64,000 nt of DNA from Codonopsis lanceolata (Eukaryota > Streptophyta > Magnoliopsida > Asterales > Campanulaceae): the NCBI GenBank assembly GCA_013146195.2, contig CM028378.1, positions 39,020,108 through 39,084,107 on the forward strand. The letters run 5' to 3'. Below are positions 1 to 10,630 of the stretch, one piece after another (position 1 is the stretch's first letter; every line of letters starts with the position of its first letter). Position numbers and translations under genes: made by a program. The notes beneath the pieces were generated by a model. That model saw only the letters and a list, made by a program, of their open reading frames with translations, had not been told where the DNA came from and did no database searches.

Positions 1-953
1 TTAAGTAACTTATTAATAATAAAATGATAATTTTAAGCTTTAATTTTTAAAAATAAATTTTTTAAAACATCTCAAAAATCAAATAGTGGATTCATTAAAT
101 GAGTAACTCTTATTTTAAATTACTTTGAAGCTAAATGATTGAATCTAGGTTGATAAGTTGCAGAATAGAATAAGCTATTCTCTCCGATAGGAAGATCTAT
201 TATTATAACACTAACCGTTATAGATTTTGAAAAAATTCCTTATACCCATGTACAACAATTATTGTTTTATTTGATGATTTTTCATTTTCATCGCATATTA
301 GTATCTATCTAGGAGTTGGGGTGACATTTTCAGGTAGAATGTCTTAAGACCGAATTTATATAAATGCACTTTGTTTTTCAGAAATGTACGATCAGACGGA
401 ATTGAACAATCTTCATGATTCATTAAGTCAACAATTGGCGAGAGACTTGTGCCTATAAATGACGAAAATCGATAAAGATGATAATTTTCGATATTCCATT
501 TAGTGTGCTTATTATTCAAATATGTCAAATGGAGTAAATATTGTGTGCTACAATAGAACATGTACAAATCTTTTAGTCAGTAACACTGCTTGTCACAAGC
601 TTGCTTATGTTGTCCATATCAACAAAGTTTGTTAATTTGGTAATTTTTTTGTCAGTTCGAGTTACCATATCAACGTCTCAAACTCATTTTTTTCTCAATC
701 AAATGGTGGTGAAAATTTAAGTATTAGATATGAAAAGTCAGAGTAATACATTTCAATTTATGACTTAATTTAATTTTTTTTTGGGAATACTTGATTATGA
801 TATTGCACCATATATTCATCATTAATTTTCAAATACAACATTAGAAATACATTATTTGTAACACAATTAAAGAAGAATGAAGAAAAAAATAACATTAAAA
901 ATACAATTTACAGTTTGAAGTACAAATTAAAAGAAAAATCATAATTTATAATA
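1..953. other. AT-rich intergenic DNA
   Basis: No gene is recognised. The short open frames here have no recognisable domain, and base composition is strongly AT-biased. I see no element ends in this stretch. Confidence 0.5.
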
Positions 954-1210
954 CTCCTTCGTTCCTAAATAATCGTCCTAGTTGACCCGGCGCACAGTTT
1001 AAGAAAAAAGAATTGACTTGATTATTTATATTGGTTTAATGTGTAGTTTCCTTTAAAGCTCATATGTATGTGGCCCATAATTAAAGTAGAGTGAAAAAGT
1101 AAGGATAAAATGGTAAAAGTGATATTCTAAAAATATAAGTTTCAAACTAGACAGTTATTTTGGGACGGACGAAAAAGGAAAGGAGGACGATAATTTAGGG
1201 ACGAAAGGAG
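954..1210. mobile_element. Stowaway-type MITE (Tc1/mariner)
   Basis: The ends are inverted: CTCCTTCGTTCCTAAATAAT at the left, and at the right a segment reading TTAGGGACGAAAGGAG. Both sides are flanked by TA (952-953 and 1211-1212), the target duplication of Tc1/mariner elements. Length is 257 bp with no coding capacity. The terminal sequence is the common plant Stowaway consensus CTCCCTCCGTCCC with a few substitutions. Confidence 0.85.
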
Positions 1211-2271
1211 TATAAGTTTTATACTTAACTCGATTTCAACAATTGGTGGGACTTTCAAATGATTGTTAGATGAACAGAACTATTATCTTGTAATTGAACT
1301 TTGAGAATTCAATCTAATTCATATCTTTAGCATTGTTGGTACGTTGACCTGAATGTATAGATCAAACATGCTTAATGAAACCTATTGATTTTCATTAAAT
1401 GTAATTATGAAAATGTTTAAAGATAAGTTTTGTTGTTTGTATTCAAATTTGCTGCACTTTGAAAGTTATTTATACACGAGGTTGGAAGTCAAAAGAAACA
1501 AAATTCAAACGGTTTTAAGAAGTTGAGCATTTGGAGAATTGAGAAATCAATTAATGGAATCTTGAATAAGTTTGTGACTAATCAACTTTACATCAATATA
1601 TAACTGTTTTTTTTAATAAATAATACATGGTACATTAAATGTAATCTAAATATTTAAGTTTTGACTGAGTTAATGTTGATCTATTTTTAGTAAAGTGATT
1701 TTGACGAAAAACTTCCTAATTTAGATGTGATATATGCTTCTGGCTTTATATATATAGACATATGTAATTTGATTTAGATTCTGCTTACAAACATTACTCT
1801 TTTTTTTTTTTTTGAAAAAGCTATTCTCTCCATTCTAAAATAATAAAGTTCAAGTTTTAAAACCGTAAATTGCCCTAATATCATATTTTTTAACACCCAA
1901 AAAAGAAAGAGAAATATATTTTTATTATTATTATTTTGTTTTGGAGATGGAGTAGTGCATTTTAAAGCATAACATTATAGATGTGAACTTGGTTTCGTTC
2001 GATTCATTATTTTGGAAAAAAAAAATTGAAACCAGACCAAAAGTTCGGTTCTCAAAAAATTTAGAGCTAGAATGGTAGAACCAACTCAATATGTATGAGA
2101 ACCAATATATTATCCGGTCCAGAACCAACCGAAGATATACAAAAACCATGACCGGACCAATACTATGGGTTTTACCTTTCAACCGTTTAATTCAAATACA
2201 ATAATAAAATTTTAAAGACTTAAAATTCATAAAAAGATTAAAAAACATTAGATAAAAGTACATTCATTCAA

Positions 2272-2311
<40 letters not shown>

Positions 2312-2957
2312 AATAAATAAATAACTAATTGGGTTGGTACGGGCCAATTCTGTGTTTTTTTTTTGTTCGAGAATTGAGACCAACCAAATCAGAACAAAAC
2401 CAAATCTTGGTCCGATTCAATTTTAATTGAGTTGGTCCGGTTCTGAAAATTCCACACCCTTACATTGCACTAATATACAATATAGTATTCTAGATAGGGT
2501 AATTTATGCAAATATGAAGGGGGAAAAAAACCAAATGAACCAGTGAACTACCCGCCAAATCCTTTTCACTTTTTCCATCAAAATTTGTGCCTAAATCACG
2601 CTTTACATCAAAAATTGTCTTACACAATACCTTTTTAGAATTTTGAGTTTTGTGTGGGGTATTTAGGATCTTTCATTTTTTCAAATAAAAATGAAAGAAT
2701 GAATACAAAAAAAAAGAAGAAGAAAGAATTGAAGTACAATGGTTAAAGTAAATGAACTCCGATTAGAACTCAAGATCTATTTTGTAAAGAGTAATTAATT
2801 TTATTTTACTTAAAAATTATGTTATCAAATAGTCTTTAAAAATCAGTTTGAAATTAAAGTTAAAAAAATGTATCATTCCGAAAAACCAATTTTTGATTTT
2901 TTAGTTATTTCTTTTCCTTATCCCTCACTTCTCTTTCCTTCACCATTCATCATTTAT
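1211..2957. other. AT-rich intergenic DNA with a possible hAT-like MITE
   Basis: No gene is seen. From about 1974 to 2463 the two sides are roughly inverted copies, rich in words such as GGTCCGG and CCGGACC and in AGAACCRR. The ends read like TAGATGTGRA and its complement. This resembles plant non-autonomous hAT elements whose ends read GGGTGTG followed by a GGTTCGGTT-like stretch. I could not fix an 8-bp target duplication, so the boundaries are uncertain. It contains the microsatellite at 2273-2324. Confidence 0.35.
2273..2324. repeat. (AAT)n then (AAAT)n microsatellite
   Basis: About ten AAT units pass directly into about five AAAT units. Confidence 0.95.
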
Positions 2958-2958
2958 A

Positions 2959-3198
2959 CTCCCTTCGTTCTATTTAAAGAGTCTCAATTTGAAAAATCTA
3001 ATTATTAAGAGATATATTAGTGCCATTAAACTTATTCATAATTACAAAAATAGTTAAACACAAACAATATGGTTACAATACAAATGGAAGATAAAGATGA
3101 AATGCTGTAAAAATTGTAATCATAATTTTTAAAAGTGTATTCTTAGAGTGAAACATTCCAAAATAATATACTGAACTCTTTATCTGAAACGAAGAGAG
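2959..3198. mobile_element. Stowaway-type MITE
   Basis: The left end CTCCCTTCGTTCTATTTAAA pairs with the complement of the right end, CTCTCTTCGTTTCAGATAAA. TA lies on both sides (2957-2958 and 3199-3200). The element is 240 bp and non-coding. It differs inside from the copy at 954-1210, so it belongs to another subfamily. Confidence 0.85.
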
Positions 3199-3417
3199 TA
3201 TTATTTAATTTTTTTTGTATAATTGGTTGTGGTTTTGTGAATGATGAGTTTGGGAATTGGAACATCAATCATTGTCTGGATGTAAGATTGTCGATTGCAA
3301 TTTGAGTGAGACTATTCACATACCACAATCTACTTTATGCACCTCACCATTTATCTCAATTAATACCAATTTCTCCACACACACCATTTTCCATACCTAT
3401 TTTACTCATTTTACAAT

Positions 3418-3597
3418 CCACTCCTCTCTCCCTTCCCTGTCGGTCACTTGCCCCCGTCTCCCTCTCCCTCTGTGTTCGTCACTCCCCCCTCTATCCATCT
3501 CTCCCTTTCATCCATTCCTGCCAATCACTACCCCTTCTCAATGTGTTAGTCACTCCCCCTCCCTGTGTTCATCCCTCCCTTCCTATCGAATACCATA
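3418..3597. repeat. Pyrimidine-rich tract with a degenerate tandem motif
   Basis: The plus strand is almost entirely C and T. The word GTGTTCGTCACTCCCC and near copies (GTGTTAGTCACTCCCC, GTCGGTCACTTGCCCC, GTGTTCATCCCTCCC) recur every 30-70 bases. Open frames across it are low-complexity and not believed to be genes. Confidence 0.7.
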
Positions 3598-4194
3598 GCC
3601 GTTGCCTCATGTCGTTTCCTTTTTTGTTCGCTAACCGAGACCAAACGTAACACCGGTTAAGTGCATACTCCAAGGTGTGTGCTACTAACTCTAGCCGCAC
3701 ACACCAAGTTGTGGCATTTAGCTTTGGCCGCACACACACTATGTATGTGCATCTAGATCTGACCGGACACTAGTATAGTGGTGCATAATGTTATTAGAGT
3801 AGATAATATATTGTCGGGGTGTAAATAGCCCCACTCTTGCAATTTTCACAAATACTCACAATTGCTGGTTGGGCTTCTTTCTAGTGAGATGGCTAGAGTT
3901 TTTTTTTCCTCGAAACCCATTTCTTAAACAAACACCGGATAATAACCCAATTCAATGTATATTATATGGTCTCTAAGAGTCGGTTTAGTGCAATCAGCAA
4001 TGTGACCTTTTTTAGTTGGGTAAAATTCGAGCCTGTCCCCTTTCAACAGTTTTCAATTGCTTCAGTACCCTATAGTTTTCTTAAGGAGGATAACCTGTTC
4101 GGTCCCTTTTACCCAATTTCTAACCGCCAAAGTCCCCCATGTTTATATTTAATCGGTAAAATGCATTTTTAGGGCGAAAGGACAAATATACCCT
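3598..4194. other. Intergenic DNA without recognised features
   Basis: No domain-bearing frame is seen. The words CACACACCAAG and GGCCGCACACACAC near 3700-3740 are simple-sequence-like. Confidence 0.4.
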
Positions 4195-5475
4195 TAATGA
4201 AATTGAATTGTGCGCGCTGTATCGCAATTCCAAAGTTGATGCATTTGAATTTCAAATATAAATGAGTTTGCTAATGATGGTTGTGTATATTTTCTCTAAC
4301 CTTTGGATCAATAACTAAACCATTGAAGAAATTAAAAAGAGAGACATCGGGATTGGAGTCATTAAAAGGATCATCTAAAGCTTACAAACCCATTAATATA
4401 AAAATGATTGAACATGAGTTCATAAATGTGGGACTCTACCAGAAAAGGAAGAGAGAGTAAATGCTTAAGAATAAAGTATGAACAACAAAACGAAACTTAG
4501 GTGTGAAACAAGAGAAAAAGGTAGCTGAAGGCAGAAGCTGTGAAAACGAGTGACTGAACAACCTGGGACAGTGAAGCGATAATGCAAGGTTGAAGCTCAT
4601 GGGGGGCTGTTGTCGGTTATTTTGAGTTCAAAACTATTGAATCTTCAATGCATTCCGCATTTAAACACGCTAACTATTTGCACCAATTTTGTATTCGCGA
4701 TGCACAAATTGGAATAGCGATGCCACTGCCAAGTATTAAAAATCATGCATCGCAATTCAAAATTATGCATCATGATGCACAAAATTGGAATTGTGATGTA
4801 CACAACCAAATAGAAACCTTTTATCCAAGGGGCTTTATGTGGAAGATCATCCTTTAAAACGTAGTTGCAGTGGATGGGTTATGAAGAAAAAATGTACCTC
4901 GACATAGATGGAAAATGAGACTGACGAGCTGATCAAATATAGTGGAAGCCTTTGTTGTGAGATCTTTCTCGAGAGTAAATGGATAAGTAAAACCTCACAA
5001 GATTCAAAAGCCGGGGAGGATCCATCCATCATGGGAGACCCAATAAGACCAAGACTCAAAGGGGATCCTTCGTTCCGAGCTTCCTCTCGTCCAGAAAGAA
5101 GGATTTCTCTAGGGAAAATGGAAAATTGACTTTAGCGGTTTAAAAAAGAGAGGGACTTACGCAGTTAAAAATCTTGCAAAGTAAATCGACCTACAATTTA
5201 TCATTTTTTTAAATCGAAAAAGGCCTTTTTGAGGCAAAAGACTACGATACTTTTAATGAACAAACACACGCACGCAAAATATCAGTTCATGCATCGCGAT
5301 ACACAAATCGAATCCAATTATGCATTGCAAATCAAGTTTCTGCATCAGTAATCCAATTTCTGCATCATGATTTTCTGTATCGCAAATCCAATTTGTGTAT
5401 CACAATGCACCGGATAAGTGATCCTTAGCGCGCTGCTGGCTCATTAATGACAGTCGTCTTTTCGCGCCAAAGATG
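4195..5475. repeat. Tracts of CGCGAT-centred motifs inside nested MITE-like DNA
   Basis: Variants of a quasi-palindromic word (GCATCGCGATRCA, CGCGATGCACAAATTG, TGCATCGCAATTCA, TGTATCGCAAATCC) recur many times between about 4205 and 4810 and again between 5280 and 5420. Near each tract are matching outer sequences: CCCTTAATGAA at 4190, TTTTAATGAAC at 5250, and CATTAATGACAG on the opposite strand at 5444. A terminal-looking GAGACCGGCCCGCAATTT lies at 5522-5539, with a weaker relative at 5180-5205. The arrangement suggests two overlapping non-autonomous elements with long inverted ends. The same motif and outer sequences return at 61.1-61.8 kb. Confidence 0.5.
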
Positions 5476-5930
5476 TGTTTTCCTAACATAGGATACTTAA
5501 ACAGTTAAAAACTTATGAAATGAGACCGGCCCGCAATTTCTTCTTTTTAGTTTTTTGGAGTCCAACACCAAGAACTTGGGCAACAACTTAATTCACAATC
5601 TACAAAAATCTATTCCTAAATAATAATTTCCTATTTTTGGAACCTACTAATTTTGACATTACTAAAGAAAAACTTAAGGTTATTAAAGAAAATACACAAA
5701 AGAATAAATATTTTTTTTAAACATAGTATAAAGCCAATAAAAGACTTGCTTTAAGGACGGGGGGAAGAGTACAGAGTACATAATTATACATAATTATGCA
5801 ATCCGATGGATATTCTATCAACTGAGTATATCCTCTGATAACAGCTTTGATGTTACCGGCCGTATCAAAACATAATTTCCACAAATTAAATTACCCATGA
5901 TCATCGAATATCTGTTTTAGATTCTCTAGC

Positions 5931-5964
5931 TCTTCACTACTCTTCCTTGATTTCTTCATTGCAG
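5931..5964 (+). promoter_or_regulatory. Possible 3' splice site upstream of the adenylating-enzyme gene
   Basis: A pyrimidine-rich run ending TTTCTTCATTGCAG looks like a plant acceptor site. If used, the transcript would have an upstream 5'-UTR exon and the TATA-like box at 5992 would not be the promoter. The two readings are alternatives. Confidence 0.3.
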
Positions 5965-5991
5965 ACAACCTAAGTCAGCAATCACTCATCC

Positions 5992-5999
5992 TATATAAT
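5992..5999 (+). promoter_or_regulatory. TATA box candidate for the adenylating-enzyme gene
   Basis: CCTATATAATACCC is a good plant TATA context lying 50 bp before the ATG at 6042. It predicts a transcription start near 6022-6030 and a very short leader. Confidence 0.4.
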
Positions 6000-6041
6000 A
6001 CCCTAAACCAACCTAATTGTTTCCTGCAGCAACACACAAAT

Positions 6042-7913
6042 ATGAACCCCGACAACTACGATCCTCATTTCCCAGACCAGCCTGTTGTTGATCGCTATCT
6101 TCCCCTATGGGCTACACTTCCATCCTTCCGATCAAAGCCAGCCTTCATTTGGGCTCACGATGGTCCCAGGAAATCCTCATTCCTCACCTACGGACACCTC
6201 AATGATTCAGTTCACTCAATTTCCACTCACCTTCTCCTTTCACTTCAAAGACGCGACACTATCCTCATTTTATGCTCACCTGGGCTAGAGTTTGTGCAAA
6301 TCATATTTGGGTGTCAAAGAGCTGGCCTTTTGGCCGTACCCATTGTCCCTCCTAACCCATCTTTCTCAAACATTGACCATCACCACCTTGTTCGACTACT
6401 ATCCCAAACTAAGCCTAAAGCCGCCATAGCAAGCACTAGTTATATCAAACACGTTCAAAAATATATCAGACACTCTCCTAACAACCAACTCTCTGAGCTT
6501 TTACAAAAGCCCAGATGGATTTCTAGTACAGTACTTATCAGCGACAAGAATGAAGCCACGAGTTTGAGCTTGTCAGCATATAATGGCTGCAAGCTGAACG
6601 AGAATTACTTAATCCAGTACACCTCTGGTGCAACTGGGATCCCTAAGCCCGTTCTTGTGACTGCAGGATCAGCAGCTCACAATGTTAGAACAGCAAGAAA
6701 AGCCTATGATCTTCATCCGAACAGTGTTATTGTTTCCTGGTTGCCTCAGTACCATGATTGTGGGCTTATGTTTCTATTACTAACTATTGTGGCGGGTGCA
6801 ACTTGTGTGTTAACATCTCCCAATGCTTTCATTAGAAGGCCAAGGCTATGGCTCGAGCTAATGACAGAGTTCAAGGCAACGTGCACTCCTGTTCCATCTT
6901 TTACCCTGCCACTTGTTGTTAAACGAGGTGAGGCTGGTAAAGGAAGCCTTCCTATAAACCTATCGAGCATGAATAATTTGATTATTATCAACGAGCCTAT
7001 CTACAATGAACCCATTGAGGAATTTGTTAGAGTGTTTAGGCCTTTTGGTCTGAACCCTTTGGCTATCTCTCCATCTTATGGATTGGCAGAGAATTGTACC
7101 TTTGTTTCAACGGCGTGGAGAAGTGATGGTAATGGTAGCTTTCCAGTTTACAAGAAGCTCTTGCCAAGTGCAAAGCTTGGTTTTCGTGGGAGAGATGATG
7201 AAGAAGATATCAACATTATTGTAGTAAATGAGGAAACCCACGAGCTTCTTGAAGATGGAATTGAAGGAGAGATATGGATTTCATCACCGAGCAATGCTTC
7301 TGGCTACCTTGGCCACCCTTCTTTGACTCGAGAAGTGTTTCAAGGAAGACTCGGCAACAGGTTGAGCAATTGCTTTGTTCGAACGGGTGATAGAGGAATT
7401 ATTAAAGGAGAGGAAAGATATCTCTTTGTGACTGGTCGATCTGCAGACATAATAAAACCCCAAAATGGTGAGGAATTTCATCCTCATTATTTAGAGACTG
7501 CAGCCTACAACAGTTGTCCTCAGGTTCTTAGAGGAGGGTGTCTTGCTGCATTCATGGTTTCAAGAACAGTAGTTGTAGTGGCAGAGATGCAGAGAAGTGA
7601 AAGGGAAACGAGGGCTTTAAGGGAAATATGTGAAGGAATAAGACAAACTGTTTTAAAAGAAGAGGGAATTGAGGTTGGACTAGTTGTTCTTGTCAAGAGT
7701 GGAGATATTCCAAAAACGACTTCGGGCAAAGTACAAAGATGGGCTGCTAAAGATAATTTCTTGAGTGGTAAAATGAATGTTGTGATGCAACTGCAGTTTG
7801 GCCTCATTGATTACGGTTCAATATCACTGGGGACAATAATCAAAGAGACAGAAGCCGTGTTCCTCTCTGCCTCCAACTCTGAAAAATATCCAGCCTTTCT
7901 GTCTTCTCTGTAG
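6042..7913 (+). CDS. Acyl-AMP-ligase-like (FAAL-type) adenylate-forming enzyme
   Basis: One uninterrupted 623-codon frame encodes a member of the AMP-binding (ANL) superfamily, which activates a carboxylic acid with ATP to an acyl-adenylate. Core motifs appear in order. The phosphate-binding loop YTSGATGIPK is at residues 193-202, WLPQYHDCGL at 233-242, SYGLAEN at 345-351, the aspartate of RTGDRG at 450, VTGRSADIIK in the hinge region at 463-472, and PKTTSGKVQR at 557-566 with the likely catalytic lysine 563. The WLPQYHDxGL form is characteristic of fatty-acyl-AMP ligases rather than acyl-CoA synthetases. No signal peptide, membrane segment or C-terminal peroxisomal SKL signal is visible, so the protein is probably cytosolic. 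Plant relatives that I recall can be fused to carrier and acyltransferase domains; here the frame stops after the C-terminal subdomain. The start is supported by ATATG context and by a full N-terminal subdomain. The acyl substrate cannot be read from the sequence. Confidence 0.85.
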   Translation: MNPDNYDPHFPDQPVVDRYLPLWATLPSFRSKPAFIWAHDGPRKSSFLTYGHLNDSVHSISTHLLLSLQRRDTILILCSPGLEFVQIIFGCQRAGLLAVPIVPPNPSFSNIDHHHLVRLLSQTKPKAAIASTSYIKHVQKYIRHSPNNQLSELLQKPRWISSTVLISDKNEATSLSLSAYNGCKLNENYLIQYTSGATGIPKPVLVTAGSAAHNVRTARKAYDLHPNSVIVSWLPQYHDCGLMFLLLTIVAGATCVLTSPNAFIRRPRLWLELMTEFKATCTPVPSFTLPLVVKRGEAGKGSLPINLSSMNNLIIINEPIYNEPIEEFVRVFRPFGLNPLAISPSYGLAENCTFVSTAWRSDGNGSFPVYKKLLPSAKLGFRGRDDEEDINIIVVNEETHELLEDGIEGEIWISSPSNASGYLGHPSLTREVFQGRLGNRLSNCFVRTGDRGIIKGEERYLFVTGRSADIIKPQNGEEFHPHYLETAAYNSCPQVLRGGCLAAFMVSRTVVVVAEMQRSERETRALREICEGIRQTVLKEEGIEVGLVVLVKSGDIPKTTSGKVQRWAAKDNFLSGKMNVVMQLQFGLIDYGSISLGTIIKETEAVFLSASNSEKYPAFLSSL

Positions 7914-8189
7914 GAATCTTGTTATCTTGATGAGAAGATTTTCAATGTCATTTTGTGCTTTTCTTCTTTACAGTTGATACTTCGAGAGTTGCATGTCATC
8001 ATATAAACATAACAGAGAAGATAAGGCCCACTTAACAGAGAAGATAAGAGTTGCAGTAACAGAGGTCTTTGCCATTCCCAGAAACTATGCAAGCACAATT
8101 TTCACAATACGGTAAGATGATACTTAACCTGCGAACTGCCACCAGGCACCAGATGCAAAAGGCTTGGTATCTCACTCCCTCAATTCTAA
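7914..8189 (+). other. 3' flank of the adenylating-enzyme gene
   Basis: T-rich sequence follows the stop codon and probably includes the 3' UTR. No strong AATAAA signal is obvious. A short direct repeat, TAACAGAGAAGATAAG, occurs at about 8009 and 8034. Confidence 0.4.
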
Positions 8190-9938
8190 CGACCGTAGTT
8201 AACCCGGTTTCGAATTCATCATATATGTTAATTGACACTAATATATTCTACGCATTCCAGATTCGTTTGCTGCCGCCTTAAGAAGAGTAATTAATCCCAA
8301 GCTTGACCCTTTCAACACAAGTCAACCAGAAGCACTTTTCCCTTACGGCCTTATTCATTGTAGCTTTCGCCTTGTGTAAACTTGATAGTAAAACATGTAA
8401 AACCTATTACTGGATTAACAAGGGCTATGTAGAATTGAAACAGTCATCATACACTCATAAAGCAGAGACCCCAAACTTGTTCTCTCCGTCTAAACACAGA
8501 AGAATTTTTCGCCAAACACTGATACCACTGCATTGCCATGACTAAAATTTCACTGAATTACTATAGAGGTCTTCAAAATGGCCCCATAAAAAATATAGAC
8601 CTTGGACTGAGTTAAAGTTTAACCCAGAAGATGACTGATGGTAACTGAACAAAACAGAAATCTGATCTATGCTTGTAGTACAGAAACATCAGCACATATT
8701 AGGACAAACAACACTGGTGGCTTTGCATTGCCATGAGCAAACTTGTATAACTGACACCCTAGTGACATTGGATTTAACTTGAAACTCTTTCTCGACAGTA
8801 AACACGCCCCATGTTTGTGCTTATAACGACTACCTGAAAACCTTGTCACTGTCTTGAATAAATTTGTAATGCTAATGCCTAAAGCAATAGTTGGTTTGAG
8901 AGCATCTCGTCTTCTTACCTGCTTGCCGTGAACTTTGTGTTCGTGCGTGTGGGCTTCATGTGCACAACAACCTTTAGCTAATCCCTCAATAATATATACA
9001 ACAAACACTAAATATATACATATTATTGTGGATTATTACCTTTCACCCCCAAGAAAACTAAAGCAATGTCTCAACCCATTTGGTAGGTGTTGAAGCACTT
9101 TCAAAAGAGAAATCACCATTTCTCAATTTAATAATAGACGAGACTCACTCCGTATATACACCTAATTAGCCATGTTTGCATCAAGGACAAACATATATTA
9201 CTATATTTTTTATATTGGGTCGAGTTGTCAGCCGGTCAGAAACACCTTAGTCCAAAGTCTAGTTTATTAAGTTATCCGCTTTTCAGATTCAAGTCACGAC
9301 CGGGTAACAAGAGTGATCTCCATTAATCACTATTTAGTTTCGACTAATGAAGTCCTATGATGGCAACAATTAGTTCAATATTTGATTTTGTTTCTTTGGC
9401 CAGCCTTTTCCCCATCTTTTCTGATGTCGGTTCTTTACTTGAGCTCCGGCAGTGAAGATTCCTTCACAACCTTCCATTTGGTTCCCTCTTTCATATTGAC
9501 CATGCTCTTCCTTCCATCGATTTTGGGCAAAAAATTGTTTGTCCCCTATTTCTTTGTAAATGTCGACCTAAGGCGTCTATGTCTGCAAGCATTCCCTTCT
9601 TACTATACGTATTTTCCCCTTATTCAAATAAAAAGTTTCTTTCGAGTTTACCGAATCTCTACTAGCTGCTTCTTCTTTCACTATGCAATCCCCCCTCTTG
9701 ATCATACGAGCTATTTCCCTCTACTTCTACTTCTTCGAATTTTGACATAACAGAGTCATTTGCAGGCTATACTACATTGACATTTTATTTCTATAGTCAA
9801 AGTTCCCGTACCCTAATTTAACTTCAGCCCTTTCATTGATATAAAAATCATGGCTTTTTTTATGAAACTCTTCCTATCCAGATTTGAGCAGATACCCCAT
9901 CTATCTCCTCCATGAAATTCCATAGCTGACTTTAAGTA
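8190..9938. repeat. R block copy 1 (locally duplicated intergenic unit)
   Basis: Segments here are recognisably repeated elsewhere. The stretch around 8200-8340 (GAATTCATCATATATG ... AATCCCAAGCTTGACC) matches 11900-12020 and 21870-21990. The stretch 8700-8960 (CCCCATGTTTGTGCTTATAA) matches 22010-22210. The stretch 9025-9190 (GGTAGGTGTTGAAGCACTTT) matches 46595-46650 and 47300-47470. The later part (9380-9938) matches 22260-22810 and 47480-48090. A 113-codon minus-strand frame (8667-9008) contains KHKHGACLLS and part of it is recognisable in copy 2, but the frame there is broken, so a gene is not established. Confidence 0.65.
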
Positions 9939-10030
9939 CTCCCTCCATCCTAAAAAACAAGCCCCACTTCCACTTTGGTATGTCCCCAACAATAGTACGT
10001 GAGTACGTCCCCCTAAATGCGAAAGTCTTG
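9939..10030. mobile_element. Left end of a Stowaway-type MITE (truncated)
   Basis: CTCCCTCCATCCTAAAAAAC followed by AAGCCCCACTTCCACTTTGG matches the left half of the MITEs at 22814 and 48099, in the equivalent position of the R block. The right end is missing here. Confidence 0.6.
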
Positions 10031-10277
10031 GTATCACTGTTCGCTCATTGGCTCAATACTAGTAACGACCTTACAAGTTACAACATCCAGTTTCACAAAA
10101 ATCACATTTCACTCGATTCTACACATCAGTTTATTATATCATGTCACTGCATGGTGTTTTATTTCATAACTTGTTTTACACCCGTGCGCAGGACCGGCCC
10201 GGAACATTCAGAGGCCCATGACGAAAAAAAATAAAAGGGCCCTTTTATTGATTTTTTTTTTTTTGTTTTTTTGACAT

Positions 10278-10346
10278 AGATAAGAGTAGAAGTATAGAAC
10301 CCATGACCACACAACCAATAAAATAAAACCTTAACCATTGAGACAA
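10278..10346 (-). other. tRNA-like segment (internal promoter boxes) inside the hAT element, copy 1
   Basis: On the minus strand GTCTCAATGGTTAAGG resembles a tRNA A box, and about 40 bases later GGGTTCTATACTTC resembles a degraded B box. It looks like a SINE head or tRNA relic and is too degraded to call a functional tRNA. Confidence 0.35.
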
Positions 10347-10427
10347 CTAAATATATTATAATTGTGTATACATTAAATATTATACACTTTACAGGCTAGG
10401 CCAATTAATAAAAAGTTAAAAACCTAC

Positions 10428-10495
10428 TTCCCAAGTTTTGAACTTGCAACCCTTTAGGGTCATAGGCGCGAGCCTTAACCATTACTACAACACAC
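10428..10495 (-). other. tRNA-like segment inside the hAT element, copy 2
   Basis: On the minus strand GTAGTAATGGTTAAGG resembles an A box, and TGCAAGTTCAAAACTTGGG resembles a T arm with B box. It has the same orientation as copy 1, about 150 bp away, and is about tRNA length. Confidence 0.4.
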
Positions 10496-10630
10496 TTCTT
10501 GTGAATAATTTTAACAATAAATTATATATACAATATATAAGGTAATTTTTACAAATTTGGGGTCCCTAAAATTGGGGGCCCATGGCCGTCGCCCCTCCAG
10601 ACATACCTCAGGGCCGGCCCTGCCCGTACG

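Larger units (their letters stand above)
10189..10622. mobile_element. Non-autonomous hAT-type element with 8-bp target duplication
   Basis: The left end CAGGACCGGCCC and the complement of the right end CAGGGCCGGCCCTGA are inverted repeats typical of plant hAT elements. The flanks CCCGTGCG (10181-10188) and CCCGTACG (10623-10630) agree at 7 of 8 bases. Length is 434 bp with no transposase. Internally it carries two tRNA-like segments on the minus strand. Confidence 0.85.

Noticed and set aside
3257..3650. Overlapping 113- and 114-codon plus-strand frames
   Set aside because: They are Ser/Pro/Leu-rich translations of a pyrimidine tract, with both overlapping frames open, which is typical of low-complexity DNA.
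9382..9750. 122-codon plus-strand frame
   Set aside because: It lies in a duplicated R block. The corresponding positions in copies at 22.3 and 47.5 kb are not open, so there is no sign of coding constraint.
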